DNA of 64,000 nt from Alkalihalobacterium elongatum (GCF_019024285.1 NZ_WMKZ01000011.1:1-64000); one strand, 5' to 3'. Positions 8,603 to 17,562 are shown, numbered from the stretch's first letter. The notes: generated from the sequence alone by a model not told the origin. Program-made: numbers and translations.

Positions 8603-8760
8603 CCTTATAATCAGTGAAAAAACGCCGAATTTCTGTTTATTTAATTATTATTACTGATAATGCTTGTGATATGACTGAAATACTTCCTAATATTCATATT
8701 TACTCGATCACCTTCTATATAATAATCGATTTATTCAAAAAAGGGAACCGATTTTTTTAT

Positions 8761-9882
8761 TTATTTTTTGTAAATAATTTCCCCATTAATCATTGTCATA
8801 ATGGGTGTTGCAAGATAGTGGAATGGTTGCTCATTCCAGAGAACTAAATCCGCATCCTTACCAACTTCAAGGCTCCCAACCTTATGGTCAACACCAAGAT
8901 TAAGTGCTGGGTTTATTGTAATTCCTTCCAATGCTTTTTGTTCATCTAGTCCTTCACGTACCGCTAGCGATGCACAAATATTTAAATATTGAATTGGTGT
9001 ATATGGATGGTCAGTCGTTATTGATACGTTAATCCCATAGTCTGTTAATATTCGATAAGTCTCCCATGTTTTATTTTTCAATTCAATCTTTGAGCGCCTC
9101 GTCAATGTTGGCCCAACCGTTACATGTAAATTTCGACCACTCAACTCTTCGGCTATCAAATGTCCTTCAGTACAATGTTCTATTCGTAAATCTAAGTTAA
9201 ATTCCTCTGCAAAACGTACAGCAGATAAAATGTCATCTGCACGGTGAGCATGAATCCTTACGGGAATCTCCCTGTTTAATGCAGCAAGCAGTGGAGCAAT
9301 TCTAAGGCTTTCAGGATCATCACTATTATTGGCAAAAATAAATGCTTCTCGAAGCATCCCCATAATGCCCATCCTCGTAATTGAGTCGTTGTTTGTTGAG
9401 CGACTATGAATCCGTTTCGGGTTCTCACCTAACGCTATCTTTAAACCTGCAATTTCTTTAATCAACATCTTTTTTATGCTCTTACCATACGTTTTAATGA
9501 CGGAAGTTGTCCCACCAATTACATTCGCACTTCCTGGCATCACGTGAACCGTCGTTACCCCATATTTGACTGCATCTTTAAATCCAATATCAAGAGGATA
9601 CACTCCATCGATTGCACGAATATGCGGTGTAGTAGCCTCTATTGTTTCATTCGCATCATTCCCTGCCCACCCAGTTCCTTCATCATAAAGACCAAGATGT
9701 GTATGGGCATCAATAAAACCTGGGAGCAAATGAAGGCCCTTCCCATTGATAACTGTCATAGAAGAAGTCTGCTCTATATCGGTTCCAACTGCGGCTATTT
9801 TACCTTCTTTTACAAGTAAGTCACCATTTTCTATTTTCTTTGAAGTAATTGGATAGACCGTTGCACCTTTAATTAAAATCAA
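8761..9882 (-). CDS. Metal-dependent amidohydrolase, imidazolonepropionase-like
   Basis: A 373-residue TIM-barrel amidohydrolase. LLPGFIDAHTHLGLY supplies the two metal-binding histidines, RIHAHRADD and RIEHCTEG later metal ligands, and SITTDHPYTP the conserved catalytic aspartate. The C-terminal composite beta domain closes with VGSLEVGKDADLVLWN. The family includes imidazolonepropionase-like and prolidase-like cyclic amidases; this protein is not HutI itself (no hut genes nearby) and its substrate is unknown. Length is normal. It has a good ribosome site and stands alone, with the tRNA-like element and GNAT gene downstream. Confidence 0.85.
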   Translation of the reverse strand: MILIKGATVYPITSKKIENGDLLVKEGKIAAVGTDIEQTSSMTVINGKGLHLLPGFIDAHTHLGLYDEGTGWAGNDANETIEATTPHIRAIDGVYPLDIGFKDAVKYGVTTVHVMPGSANVIGGTTSVIKTYGKSIKKMLIKEIAGLKIALGENPKRIHSRSTNNDSITRMGIMGMLREAFIFANNSDDPESLRIAPLLAALNREIPVRIHAHRADDILSAVRFAEEFNLDLRIEHCTEGHLIAEELSGRNLHVTVGPTLTRRSKIELKNKTWETYRILTDYGINVSITTDHPYTPIQYLNICASLAVREGLDEQKALEGITINPALNLGVDHKVGSLEVGKDADLVLWNEQPFHYLATPIMTMINGEIIYKK

Positions 9883-10035
9883 TTCATACCCTCCTTATTT
9901 GTTAAGTAGATGAATTAGCTTTCTTTTAATTGATTTAATAATAGTCGTTGACCTTAACAAATATGTAATGGAAATTACTTGTTAGCCTAAATTTGAATAA
10001 ATATCTAACTTGAAATTATTAAAGTTTAAAAATAA

Positions 10036-10187
10036 CTACTTTTCATTATCCTCGATACAGTTTTCCATATAATAACAACCTATATTCTTATTGAATAGTT
10101 GTATTGGAAAGTTTTGATATGAGTCTAAGTTATCCGAGCCGTCAAAGTTTGGTGTTGAGTGAAGTCTATACTCTTTACCAAAACTAA
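10036..10187 (-). pseudogene. Coding remnant downstream of the GyrI-like gene
   Basis: An open frame of about 50 codons without a start reads protein-like residues including EYRLHSTPNFDGSD and FPIQLFNKNIGCYYM and ends at TAG 10036-10038. A stop closes it upstream and no ribosome site is visible. It may be the surviving C-terminal end of a decayed gene. I do not recognise the family. The rest of the 9883-10311 gap holds only the hairpins listed separately. Confidence 0.3.
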
Positions 10188-10204
10188 ATTAAAAAGGTTA
10201 GTCT

Positions 10205-10245
10205 TCAGGAGAAAAGAAAGAGCTCTCATTCAAATGAGAGCTCTT
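10205..10245 (-). terminator. Terminator-like perfect hairpin
   Basis: A 12-bp perfect inverted repeat with a 2-nt centre (10219-10244) is followed on the minus strand by TTCTTTTCTCC. It ends transcription from the GyrI-like gene. Confidence 0.65.
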
Positions 10246-10257
10246 CTATCGCAGTGC

Positions 10258-10292
10258 TATCACTTGCTATCTATTTGGTAGCGAAGTGATAT
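10258..10292. other. Long stem-loop
   Basis: TATCACTTGCTATC pairs with GGTAGCGAAGTGATA (one G-U) around a 4-5 nt loop and is followed on the plus strand by TTTTACA. It stands in tandem with the hairpin at 10219-10244; either could terminate, or the pair could protect an mRNA 3' end. Confidence 0.5.
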
Positions 10293-10311
10293 TTTACATA
10301 TTATGTAGAAA

Positions 10312-10770
10312 TCAAATAATTGGTAGAGAGTATCTACTATACCCTTCACCTTCGTAATCATATCTTTCACATATTGTGTATTTACGATTTTCTGATGAAG
10401 TTTTTAGTCCATTTTCTTTAAGAAATTGCCCAATTTTTTCTCCAGCATTGTCATAACACTTCTCACTATTATCAATAGCCACTACACATTTCTGTGGGTC
10501 TATTGTCGTCTTAAAAAACCATTCTGGAATTCCTTCAAATGAAGAAACTTCAACACAAAGAATATACACATGAGTTTCAGGATTTTTCTGCACATCACTT
10601 TGAGGCCAAATTCCATAATGAACTTGTTCGTTTATGACCTGTGGTAAATGTTTAGCTACTGATAATAAACCTTCTTTTGCATTTTCATATTTACTGGGCA
10701 TAGCTTTTAAACTTATACATGGTATACCAATCAGTTTCAATTCGTTATGCTCTACTATTTTCACTGTCAT
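10312..10770 (-). CDS. GyrI-like effector-binding domain protein
   Basis: A 152-residue stand-alone GyrI-like/AraC effector-binding domain: MTVKIVEHNELKLIGIPC at the start, VHYGIWPQSD and HVYILCVEVSS in the middle, and KYTICERYDYEGEG near the end. Such proteins bind small amphipathic or cationic molecules and can act as toxin- or drug-binding proteins; the ligand is unknown. I chose the ATG at 10770 because AAGGGAG lies 5 nt upstream, while the TTG five codons earlier overlaps it. A decayed relative lies directly upstream on the same strand. Confidence 0.8.
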   Translation of the reverse strand: MTVKIVEHNELKLIGIPCISLKAMPSKYENAKEGLLSVAKHLPQVINEQVHYGIWPQSDVQKNPETHVYILCVEVSSFEGIPEWFFKTTIDPQKCVVAIDNSEKCYDNAGEKIGQFLKENGLKTSSENRKYTICERYDYEGEGYSRYSLPII

Positions 10771-10800
10771 TTTTTCTCCCTTCAATTATTACCCTAATTC

Positions 10801-11170
10801 TTAACATTTAATATCATCAATAGGATCATATAGTTTCACATTAATAAATGGAGATACTTGTTTTGTTTCATCATATTCTTCTATTGTCCACTCTCGAATT
10901 TTCCTACTTAAGTTCTCTTTTGCGATTTTTTGATGTAGGATTTATAAGTTTGATGGATCTTTTTTGCTTCCCCTTCATACTTTATGGAAGCATAAGTTGC
11001 TTTACTGCGTTTGGTATTTCTTTTTGATAGTCTTCTATTGTTGGGCAATGTATACGTATTCCTAGAAGGATTCGATCAACTTTTTTTACAATCTTCAAGT
11101 AGGATTCACCCATTCCATGAAAATAATAACTAATTACAATATTTAGAATTTTGCGCGTACAACTCTTTAA
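10801..11170 (-). pseudogene. Decayed GyrI-like domain gene
   Basis: The minus strand holds three pieces of one protein in different frames. The first includes LKIVKKVDRILLGIRIHCPT and DYQKEIPNAVKQL. The second includes ASIKYEGEAKKIHQTYKS. The last includes SRKIREWTIEEYDE and SPFINVKLYDPID, ending at TAA 10801-10803. The order and motifs (the VDxxxLGIR start and the IEEYDE...Y-P-I end) match GyrI-like effector-binding domains. At least two frameshifts and in-frame stops make it a pseudogene. It probably derives from a gene related to its intact neighbour at 10312-10770. Confidence 0.6.
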
Positions 11171-11221
11171 ACAAACTTATTCTATCGGAGAAATATTTTT
11201 TCCAAGCGATCACTCGCTCGG

Positions 11222-11998
11222 TTAATGAGGCTCACATATCATAATTACATGGCCATCAGGATCGCGAATAGTGAAAAAGGAACGTCCCCCGTGCCCTTCT
11301 TTTTCTGTGAATATCTCGATATGATTGCTCTTAACAAACGTATACGCATCATTAATATTGTCTGTTTCAAACATAAAAGAAACCTTATAATTATCACCAT
11401 TTAGATAACGATTATTATCAAGTAAGATATTGGCACCTTTTTCACTTTGAATTTCAACAATGGTTTCATTTGAGTTGATTAATCGTGGTTCAATACCTAA
11501 AACTTCAAAATGCCATTTGACTGCTTTTTGCATATCGGAAACGTTTACAAAAACGGCTGGGATCCTGTTATGAATAGGTGTATGGGATACTTTTTCCAAT
11601 GGCCTATTATTATCATCACAACTACAAACCATAAAAACATTTCCATCTAGGTCTTCAAAATTAAAGAAAGTTAATCCATCGTGAGGGGTTTCAATTTCTA
11701 GCGTAATGTTGACTCCCTTTTGTTTAAGATACTTATAGGCCTTGGGAATACTTTTAGTACTGTACATATATAATGGAGCATTTTCTTTGCTCCATTCACC
11801 TCTGGCAATATTTACGCTATTATCATCCAAAATTAAGCCTGTGAAATTGTTCAACTCCATCCAATAAACAGGACCACCATTGAAACGTTCTTCTAATACG
11901 TTTAACCCAAGTAAATTACTATACCATTCTGCTGAACGTTGAAGATTACTCACATGAACAAAGACACTATTAATGGAATTTTCAATGAAATGACTCAT
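11222..11998 (-). CDS. Two-domain VOC (glyoxalase/dioxygenase) family protein
   Basis: A 258-residue protein made of two tandem vicinal-oxygen-chelate domains, about residues 8-128 and 142-256. Both show the family pattern: VFVHVSNLQRSAEWYSNLLG then FFNFEDLDGNVFMVC in the first, and AVFVNVSDMQKAVKWHFEVLG then FTIRDPDGHVIMICEP in the second. The glyoxalase/bleomycin-resistance fold binds a metal or small molecule; the substrate here is unknown. GGAGG lies about 10 nt before the ATG. It is a single gene with no clear partner, although the preceding GyrI-like genes are also small-molecule-binding folds. Confidence 0.85.
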   Translation of the reverse strand: MSHFIENSINSVFVHVSNLQRSAEWYSNLLGLNVLEERFNGGPVYWMELNNFTGLILDDNSVNIARGEWSKENAPLYMYSTKSIPKAYKYLKQKGVNITLEIETPHDGLTFFNFEDLDGNVFMVCSCDDNNRPLEKVSHTPIHNRIPAVFVNVSDMQKAVKWHFEVLGIEPRLINSNETIVEIQSEKGANILLDNNRYLNGDNYKVSFMFETDNINDAYTFVKSNHIEIFTEKEGHGGRSFFTIRDPDGHVIMICEPH

Positions 11999-12161
11999 TA
12001 ATTTTTACTCCTCCAATTTACAATTCATATCCCTTATATTTCACCTTAAAACGTTCTTTTCCTTCTATTAGTTTTGACTTTCTTCTAGGTTAAAAGTTCT
12101 CTTTTTTCGAGAAGGTAATTCGTATTACTTCTATCATAAAAGTAAATACATACTTAAAGGA

Positions 12162-13373
12162 TTAATAAAACGTACTTAAATGCTCTTTTACCGAGAGTCT
12201 CCGTACGATTTCCTTCCCTATCTGCAAAGAGGCTGTCGCAGCGGGTGAAGGGGCATTGCATACATGAACACTCCGTTTGCCAACGATTATATAAAAGTCA
12301 TCTACTAAACTACCATCCATCTTCAACGCCTGTGCCCTAACACCAGCTGGAGCAGATACAAGGTCGTTAGCTGTAATTTCTGGGATCAGTTGCTGTAGAC
12401 TTTCTACAAACTTCTTCTTATTCATTGAACGAGCGATTTCTTCGAATCCTTCTTTGACATTTTTACGAGCTAATTTCCAAAACCCTTGATATTTCATAAT
12501 CTCGAGAAAATCACCAAAGTGAAAATCTGTCTTTCTATAGCCTTCTCTTTTTAAGCTAAGCACTGCATTTGGACCTGCTTCAACTCCTCCACCTATCATT
12601 CTTGTATAGTGTACCCCTAAAAAGGGAAAAGATGGATTAGGTACAGGGTATATGAGATGCTTTACTAAATTCCTTTTTTCAGGCTTTATCTCGTAATATT
12701 CACCACGAAAAGGTACAATTTTCATATCCATTACATAACCAGCAAGATTTGCAATCCGATCACTATGTAACCCTGCACAATTAATCATAAGTTTAGCTTT
12801 GTACGTTCTGTTGTTCGTACCAATTTCAACGTTTGTACCATGTTCTTCTATTTTTTCTACCTTTGTATTTAATCTTAACTCCCCTCCGTTTTCACGAATT
12901 ATTTTTACAAATGTTGTACTAACCTGCTTATAGTTAACGATTCCTGCCATCGGAACATGGATTGCAGCTTTTCCATTGACATGAGGTTCAATTTCTCTTA
13001 GCTCCTCAACACTAAGTTTTTGGATCGCCAATTGATTTTCAACACCTCGCTTGTATAAGTTTTCTAATAGTGGAATTTCATCCTCATTTGTTGCAACGAC
13101 GACTTTCCCACAAATTTCATGTTCAATCTGATGCTGTTGGCAAAACTCAACCATTGACTGATTACCTAGTCGGGCAAACTTAGCTTTATAACTACCAGGT
13201 TTATAATATAGACCTGAATGAATAACACCGCTATTATGACCTGTTTGATGTGAAGCCCATTCTTTTTCTTTTTCTAAAATAACTATTTTTGCCGTTGGGT
13301 ACTTTTCAAGTAATGCTTTTCCAACTGATAAACCGACAATTCCCCCACCGATAATAGCAAAATCATACATCAT
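12162..13373 (-). CDS. lhgO: L-2-hydroxyglutarate oxidase
   Basis: A 403-residue FAD-dependent oxidase of the DAO family. The N-terminal DFAIIGGGIVGLSVG is the dinucleotide-binding Rossmann motif, followed by the LhgO signature QTGHNSGVIHSGLYYKPGS and, later, MIGGGVEAGPNAVL and GVRAQALKMDG. It is expected to oxidise L-2-hydroxyglutarate to 2-oxoglutarate, passing electrons to the quinone pool or oxygen as a metabolite-repair step. I start at ATG 13373 because GGGGGA lies 6 nt before it; nine upstream codons are unlikely to be translated. An MFS transporter gene lies about 115 bp upstream on the same strand. Confidence 0.88.
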   Translation of the reverse strand: MMYDFAIIGGGIVGLSVGKALLEKYPTAKIVILEKEKEWASHQTGHNSGVIHSGLYYKPGSYKAKFARLGNQSMVEFCQQHQIEHEICGKVVVATNEDEIPLLENLYKRGVENQLAIQKLSVEELREIEPHVNGKAAIHVPMAGIVNYKQVSTTFVKIIRENGGELRLNTKVEKIEEHGTNVEIGTNNRTYKAKLMINCAGLHSDRIANLAGYVMDMKIVPFRGEYYEIKPEKRNLVKHLIYPVPNPSFPFLGVHYTRMIGGGVEAGPNAVLSLKREGYRKTDFHFGDFLEIMKYQGFWKLARKNVKEGFEEIARSMNKKKFVESLQQLIPEITANDLVSAPAGVRAQALKMDGSLVDDFYIIVGKRSVHVCNAPSPAATASLQIGKEIVRRLSVKEHLSTFY

Positions 13374-13488
13374 GTTTATTCCCCCACTAACTCTTTGCAA
13401 GCTTAATTATTGTGATCTTCTATTTGATGTTAAGTTTATCAGAAGTCCAACTATAGTTGTTTTATAATTTCAAACTTTCTAACGATAA

Positions 13489-14631
13489 TTACCGTTTTCT
13501 TTCTAAAGCGTAGGTAATAAGTGCATACAATAATACTGCTATCAAAACCAAACATCCACCCATAAAAAATTGATAGCTAGGCGTCAGAGGAAATAAACCT
13601 GCCAAAAAAGACCCACAAATAACCCCTAATGAAAAAAATGCATAAAACAGCCCAAACGCTTTACCTCTTTGACTTTCACTTGAACACTCAATGACTGTTG
13701 CACTTGCTGACGGAAAAATCTGCGCAAAGCCAATTCCATAAATAGCCATAGCAACAAACATCTCGGTTAATGTATCAGCTAGTGTTAAACAAAGAAGCGC
13801 AATTGAAATAACAATTAATCCACTTACCATTAAACGAGTTTTTTTCCACTGGTCAAAAAATTTATTAGTTGGAAGGATAAAAATTAATATTGCTACCAAA
13901 CCGAAAACACTTAGGAGTATTCCTGTCATTTCCATTTTTATATTCAGTTCGGATACTTTTAAAGGTAATGAATATGTAAGTAAGCCTAATGTAAAAAGTA
14001 ATAAGAAAATTGATAAATAAGCAGGCATGAGGACAGTTATTTTAGGAAATTTACTATCTTTTTTGGTTTCTTTATCTACTGTTGCAAACTTTAATTTTGT
14101 TTTTTCTTTTAAGGAGATAGCAGCCAGAATACCAAACCCAATCATTAATCCTGAAATTAAATAGAATAAAAAGGTATAACCAAATCGTCCACTTATAATG
14201 GCTCCTAGTGCTGGTCCTGTTATCGCAGCTATACCAACACCTGCACCTGAAAAGGCCATCGTTCTTCCATTTGCATCTCGTCTTCCTCTTGTACCTAAAT
14301 AAGTAAACGCTGCAGGGACAATTAAACCTCCAGCAATACCGTGAAGAAAACGAATCACCAGTAATTCATATGGATTACTAGCGAGAGAATAAAAAAATAC
14401 AACACCCCCAACTGCTAGCATTCCTATAAATAAAATTCGCTTAGGGCCAATCCGATCAATCCAAATACCTGACAAAACATTACCAACCATATTTGCAAAT
14501 GAATACATTCCAATAATAACACCCACTAAAAAAGGACTAGCTCCTATATCAATTGCAAAAGGGGCGATTATTGGAAGTTGAGAAAAGGTATCGATAAAGG
14601 CAACAGCAATAATAATATAAACTAAAACCAT
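13489..14631 (-). CDS. MFS transporter (DHA1-type drug exporter)
   Basis: A 380-residue, roughly 12-helix major facilitator protein. GIWIDRIGPKRILFIGM is the loop 2-3 motif (GxLaDrxGrk type), followed by RFLHGIAGGLIVPAAFTYLG and GAGVGIAAITGPALGAIISG, an antiporter motif C (GxxxGPxxGG type), which marks proton-coupled exporters. The substrate is unknown. The ATG at 14631 has AGGTGG 5 nt upstream; a GTG three codons earlier is less likely. It lies behind hmp on the same strand but is separated from it by a terminator. Confidence 0.85.
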   Translation of the reverse strand: MVLVYIIIAVAFIDTFSQLPIIAPFAIDIGASPFLVGVIIGMYSFANMVGNVLSGIWIDRIGPKRILFIGMLAVGGVVFFYSLASNPYELLVIRFLHGIAGGLIVPAAFTYLGTRGRRDANGRTMAFSGAGVGIAAITGPALGAIISGRFGYTFLFYLISGLMIGFGILAAISLKEKTKLKFATVDKETKKDSKFPKITVLMPAYLSIFLLLFTLGLLTYSLPLKVSELNIKMEMTGILLSVFGLVAILIFILPTNKFFDQWKKTRLMVSGLIVISIALLCLTLADTLTEMFVAMAIYGIGFAQIFPSASATVIECSSESQRGKAFGLFYAFFSLGVICGSFLAGLFPLTPSYQFFMGGCLVLIAVLLYALITYALERKR

Positions 14632-14681
14632 TCGTTCCACCTACAATAGTAAGAAATATTATGTAACAAAATCAAACGTAA

Positions 14682-14717
14682 ATAAAAGAGGAAGTTTTAT
14701 TAACTTCCCCTCGTTTA
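14682..14717 (-). terminator. Terminator after hmp
   Basis: GAGGGGAAGTT pairs with AACTTCCTC around a short AT loop, and TTTTATTT follows on the minus strand, just past the hmp stop. Confidence 0.8.
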
Positions 14718-14729
14718 TTTGTTTTATTT

Positions 14730-15962
14730 TTACTTTTCTAGATCCCCAGCTGGACCAAAAAATTCAAAATGGATCTGTTCCTCTGGTACTCCCCATTCTT
14801 TTAGTGATTGATTGATCACTTTCATAAATGGTACTGGACCACAGAAGTAAAACTCTGCATCGTTACTCGGGACAACTGATTTTAACCAATCAAGATTGAT
14901 AAACCCTTCTTTTTGATAGGTCTGAGCTGTTCGATCTTGTTCTGTTGGCTGCTCATAAGCGACATAATAATTAATGTTGTTACTTTCTGAGACGACTGTT
15001 GCCACTTCTTCTTTCAACGCATGATGGTTACCATTTATCGCTGCATGAATATAGGTGACTTGTTTTTCTGGCATTTGCGCTAATGTTTTTAACATACTAA
15101 TCATTGGTGTCTGCCCTACACCACCACTAATTATTACGATAGGACGGGCTATTTCTGTATTAAGTACAAAATCACCTGCTGGGGCTGTTACTTCGAGAAC
15201 ATCTCCAACATTCACTTTGTTATGCAAGTATGTTGACACAATACCTGCTGGAATATCTTCACGAGTGTCTTCCCGCTTTACACTAATACGATAATATCCT
15301 TTTCCTGTAATATCGGATAAACTGTACTGTCTAATATGGTTGTATTCTTCACCGTCAATAATCGCTTTAATTGAAATATACTGACCAGGTAGGAAATCAG
15401 AAATTCCCCCGCCATCAACAGGCTTTAAGTAAAATGATGTAATGACATCACTTTCACGCTCTTTTTTAGCGACTGAAAATGGACGGAATTCTTTCCAGCC
15501 ACCCTCTTTACGTTCTGCTTCTTCGTACATTTCCTTTTCCACAGAAATAAACACATCAGCTATTACTCCATAAGCATCTGCCCATGCATTTATTATCTCA
15601 TCTGTAGCCGCATCCCCTAATACGTCTTTGATTGCCAATAATAAATGCTTTCCTACAATTGGATAGTGCTCGGCTTTAACATTTAAACTTCTATGTTTAT
15701 GAGCAATTTGTTTTACTACAGGAATTATAGCTTCTAGGTTATCAATGTGAGCAGCAGCTGCATAAACCGAGTTCGCTAATGCCTTAGGCTGCTTCCCTTG
15801 CTTTTGATTTGCGTGGTTGAAGATGTGTAATAATTCCGGATGATTTTCAAACATCATTTGGTAAAAACGTTTGGTAATTGCTTCCCCATGCTCGGCAAGC
15901 ACTGGCACTGTTGATTTAATAATATCAATCGTTTCTTGACTAAGTGTTTTTGTAGCTGTCAT
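14730..15962 (-). CDS. hmp: Flavohemoglobin, nitric oxide dioxygenase
   Basis: A 410-residue flavohemoglobin that converts NO and O2 to nitrate using NAD(P)H. The globin domain (about 1-140) carries the proximal-His region KHRSLNVKAEHYPIVGKHLL, the FAD domain has RQYSLSD, and the NAD domain has IISGGVGQTPMISML and FYFCGPVPFM. All three modules are intact and of normal length. GGGGAG lies 10 nt before the ATG. It is divergent from nsrR, with an NsrR consensus palindrome about 30 bp upstream of its start, so NO-dependent derepression by NsrR is strongly implied. Confidence 0.95.
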   Translation of the reverse strand: MTATKTLSQETIDIIKSTVPVLAEHGEAITKRFYQMMFENHPELLHIFNHANQKQGKQPKALANSVYAAAAHIDNLEAIIPVVKQIAHKHRSLNVKAEHYPIVGKHLLLAIKDVLGDAATDEIINAWADAYGVIADVFISVEKEMYEEAERKEGGWKEFRPFSVAKKERESDVITSFYLKPVDGGGISDFLPGQYISIKAIIDGEEYNHIRQYSLSDITGKGYYRISVKREDTREDIPAGIVSTYLHNKVNVGDVLEVTAPAGDFVLNTEIARPIVIISGGVGQTPMISMLKTLAQMPEKQVTYIHAAINGNHHALKEEVATVVSESNNINYYVAYEQPTEQDRTAQTYQKEGFINLDWLKSVVPSNDAEFYFCGPVPFMKVINQSLKEWGVPEEQIHFEFFGPAGDLEK

Positions 15963-15990
15963 ATCCGATCATCTCCCCAAAAATTAAAAC

Positions 15991-16007
15991 ATATATTTAA
16001 AATACAT
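15991..16007. promoter_or_regulatory. NsrR operator upstream of hmp
   Basis: Read toward hmp this is ATGTATTTTAAATATAT, an exact match to the B. subtilis NsrR consensus as I recall it (ATRTATYTTAAATATAT). It is palindromic and lies about 30 bp before the hmp ATG. Confidence 0.88.
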
Positions 16008-16038
16008 CTTTAATTTAAACATGAGATAGTATTTAAAG

Positions 16039-16055
16039 CAATATTTTAAATACAT
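16039..16055. promoter_or_regulatory. Second NsrR-like site in the hmp-nsrR gap
   Basis: ATGTATTTAAAATATTG on the minus strand follows the NsrR consensus with a few mismatches, 48 bp from the first site. It lies in the middle of the divergent promoter region and could serve nsrR autoregulation or co-operative binding. Confidence 0.6.
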
Positions 16056-16152
16056 CTTTTCATCAAATAGTCATAATTTAAATAAAATACTCTTTTATGG
16101 TACTATGGTAAAATATAAATATATTACTTGTTTATTGAACGGAGGAGTTCAT

Positions 16153-16587
16153 ATGCAGTTAACAACTTATACAGATTACTCTCTTCGTGTTCTTCTATAT
16201 TTAGGTACTCAACCTGCGGATAAACTCGCAAGTATTAAGGAAATTTCCTCCACTTATGGAATATCGAATAATCATTTAAGTAAAATTGTTTATGAGCTAG
16301 GCAAGCTCGGATTAATCGAAACGATAAGAGGACGGAATGGTGGCATAAAGCTCGCAAAATTACCTAAGGACATTAACATTGGAGCTGTTGTAAGGCAAAC
16401 CGAAGACTTAGAAGTAGTCGAATGTTTTGATATAGATCGCAATCAATGTATCATAAGTTCTGGGTGCCGTTTAAAGCATGTACTCAATGAGGCGATGAAA
16501 GCATACTTACAAGTGCTTGATAAGTATACCCTTGAGGATATGCTAGTGAATAAAGATTACTTGAGAACGTTACTATCCAAAGCATAG
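16153..16587 (+). CDS. nsrR: Rrf2-family nitric oxide sensor NsrR
   Basis: A 144-residue Rrf2-type winged-helix repressor. LTTYTDYSLRVLLYLGTQP, GISNNHLSKIVYELGKLG and TIRGRNGGIKLAK track B. subtilis NsrR closely. Cys91, Cys99 and Cys105 (ECFDIDRNQCIISSGC) are the three ligands of the NO-sensitive Fe-S cluster. I start at ATG 16153, 5 nt behind GGAGGAG; the longer frame from 16105 has no ribosome site. It is divergent from hmp, its expected main target, and ends at a clear hairpin. Confidence 0.93.
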   Translation: MQLTTYTDYSLRVLLYLGTQPADKLASIKEISSTYGISNNHLSKIVYELGKLGLIETIRGRNGGIKLAKLPKDINIGAVVRQTEDLEVVECFDIDRNQCIISSGCRLKHVLNEAMKAYLQVLDKYTLEDMLVNKDYLRTLLSKA

Positions 16588-16592
16588 ATACT

Positions 16593-16635
16593 AAAGGTCA
16601 GGATTACCTTACTAGGAGCCTGACCTTTTATTTCT
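16593..16635 (+). terminator. Terminator of nsrR
   Basis: AAAGGTCAGG (16593-16602) pairs with CCTGACCTTT (16619-16628) and is followed by TATTTCTT. It also lies just past the end of tatC on the other strand. Confidence 0.8.
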
Positions 16636-16669
16636 TATCGAATTTGTTACTTCAATCTTCATATGAATT

Positions 16670-17404
16670 TTAACTCGCTTCTTTAAGAACCTTTAATCTT
16701 TTTCGATACATTACTTTTGATATACTAATACTTATTTCATACAGTAAAATGAGCGGAGCCATAACGATAAGCGCTGATACAAAGTCTGGTGGGGTAACGA
16801 GTGTCGATATTATTGTTAACATTAAATACCCTATCTTTCTCGTCTTAGCAAGCATAAGTGGATTAATGATGCCTAACTGCGTTAAGAACATAATAATGAT
16901 TGGCATTTCGAAAAGAAATCCTATAGGTAGTGTTAAGTGTAATAAAAACTTAAAGTATTTTTCTGCAGTATACATTGTATTGAGTTGGTCTGCAGCTAGC
17001 GTTTGTAAAAATGCCAGGACACTTGGAAATAATACAAGATAACCAAACAGGATACCAACTGTAAAACAAAGCATTAGTAAAGGTAAAAAGATAAAGACCG
17101 CTTTCCGCTCATTCTTATTCACCGCTGGCTCAACGAACTTCCATATTTGATATAGAGCAATTGGAGTTGTTAGGATGATCCCACAGGACCCAGCGATTAC
17201 AAAATAAATCCACAAAATATCACTCGGACCTAATATTGTTAACTTTTGATCTGCTGCCACTATAATCCAATTATAAATATCCTCGACGAAAATAAACGAG
17301 ACAATAAATGATAACAGAAAAAAACTTAAAACAAATATAAGCCTCTTTCTAAGTTCCTCTAAATGTTCTACCAAGTTCATTTCTTTAACAGATATTTTGA
17401 CCAC
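16670..17404 (-). CDS. tatC: Twin-arginine translocase subunit TatC
   Basis: A 244-residue, six-helix membrane protein that recognises Tat signal peptides. The N-terminal NLVEHLEELRKRLIFVL is the conserved cytoplasmic TatC motif; FVEPAVNKNERKAV and FGYLVLFP...F mark the loops, and VTPPDFVSALIVMAPLILLYE is the C-terminal signature. The start is uncertain: GTG at 17404 has AAGGA very close, and an ATG seven codons in (NLVEHLEEL) fits TatC length equally well. It is the last gene of the oxidase-RidA-tatA-tatC array, but 239 bp with a terminator-like hairpin separate it from tatA, so it may also have its own promoter. Confidence 0.93.
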   Translation of the reverse strand: MVKISVKEMNLVEHLEELRKRLIFVLSFFLLSFIVSFIFVEDIYNWIIVAADQKLTILGPSDILWIYFVIAGSCGIILTTPIALYQIWKFVEPAVNKNERKAVFIFLPLLMLCFTVGILFGYLVLFPSVLAFLQTLAADQLNTMYTAEKYFKFLLHLTLPIGFLFEMPIIIMFLTQLGIINPLMLAKTRKIGYLMLTIISTLVTPPDFVSALIVMAPLILLYEISISISKVMYRKRLKVLKEAS

Positions 17405-17512
17405 ATCCTTTTTATAAGGCTGTTTTCATTTACTTTGTTATTTTTGGACCGTTTTTTGAAATAAACAGCCTTTTCTAAACAAATTCATTAGTCAGAATGG
17501 CTATTTATTTTC

Positions 17513-17562
17513 AAAAGCTTCACGCTATGCGTGAAGAGCCAAGCTCCGTATGGCTTACGGTC
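17513..17562. other. Paired hairpins in the tatA-tatC gap
   Basis: Two adjacent perfect stem-loops: CTTCACGC-TAT-GCGTGAAG (17518-17536) and CCGTA-TGGCT-TACGG (17546-17560). AGCCA/TGGCT segments allow alternative pairing. It may be a regulatory leader for tatC or a copy of a dispersed intergenic repeat; neither can be decided here. Confidence 0.5.
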
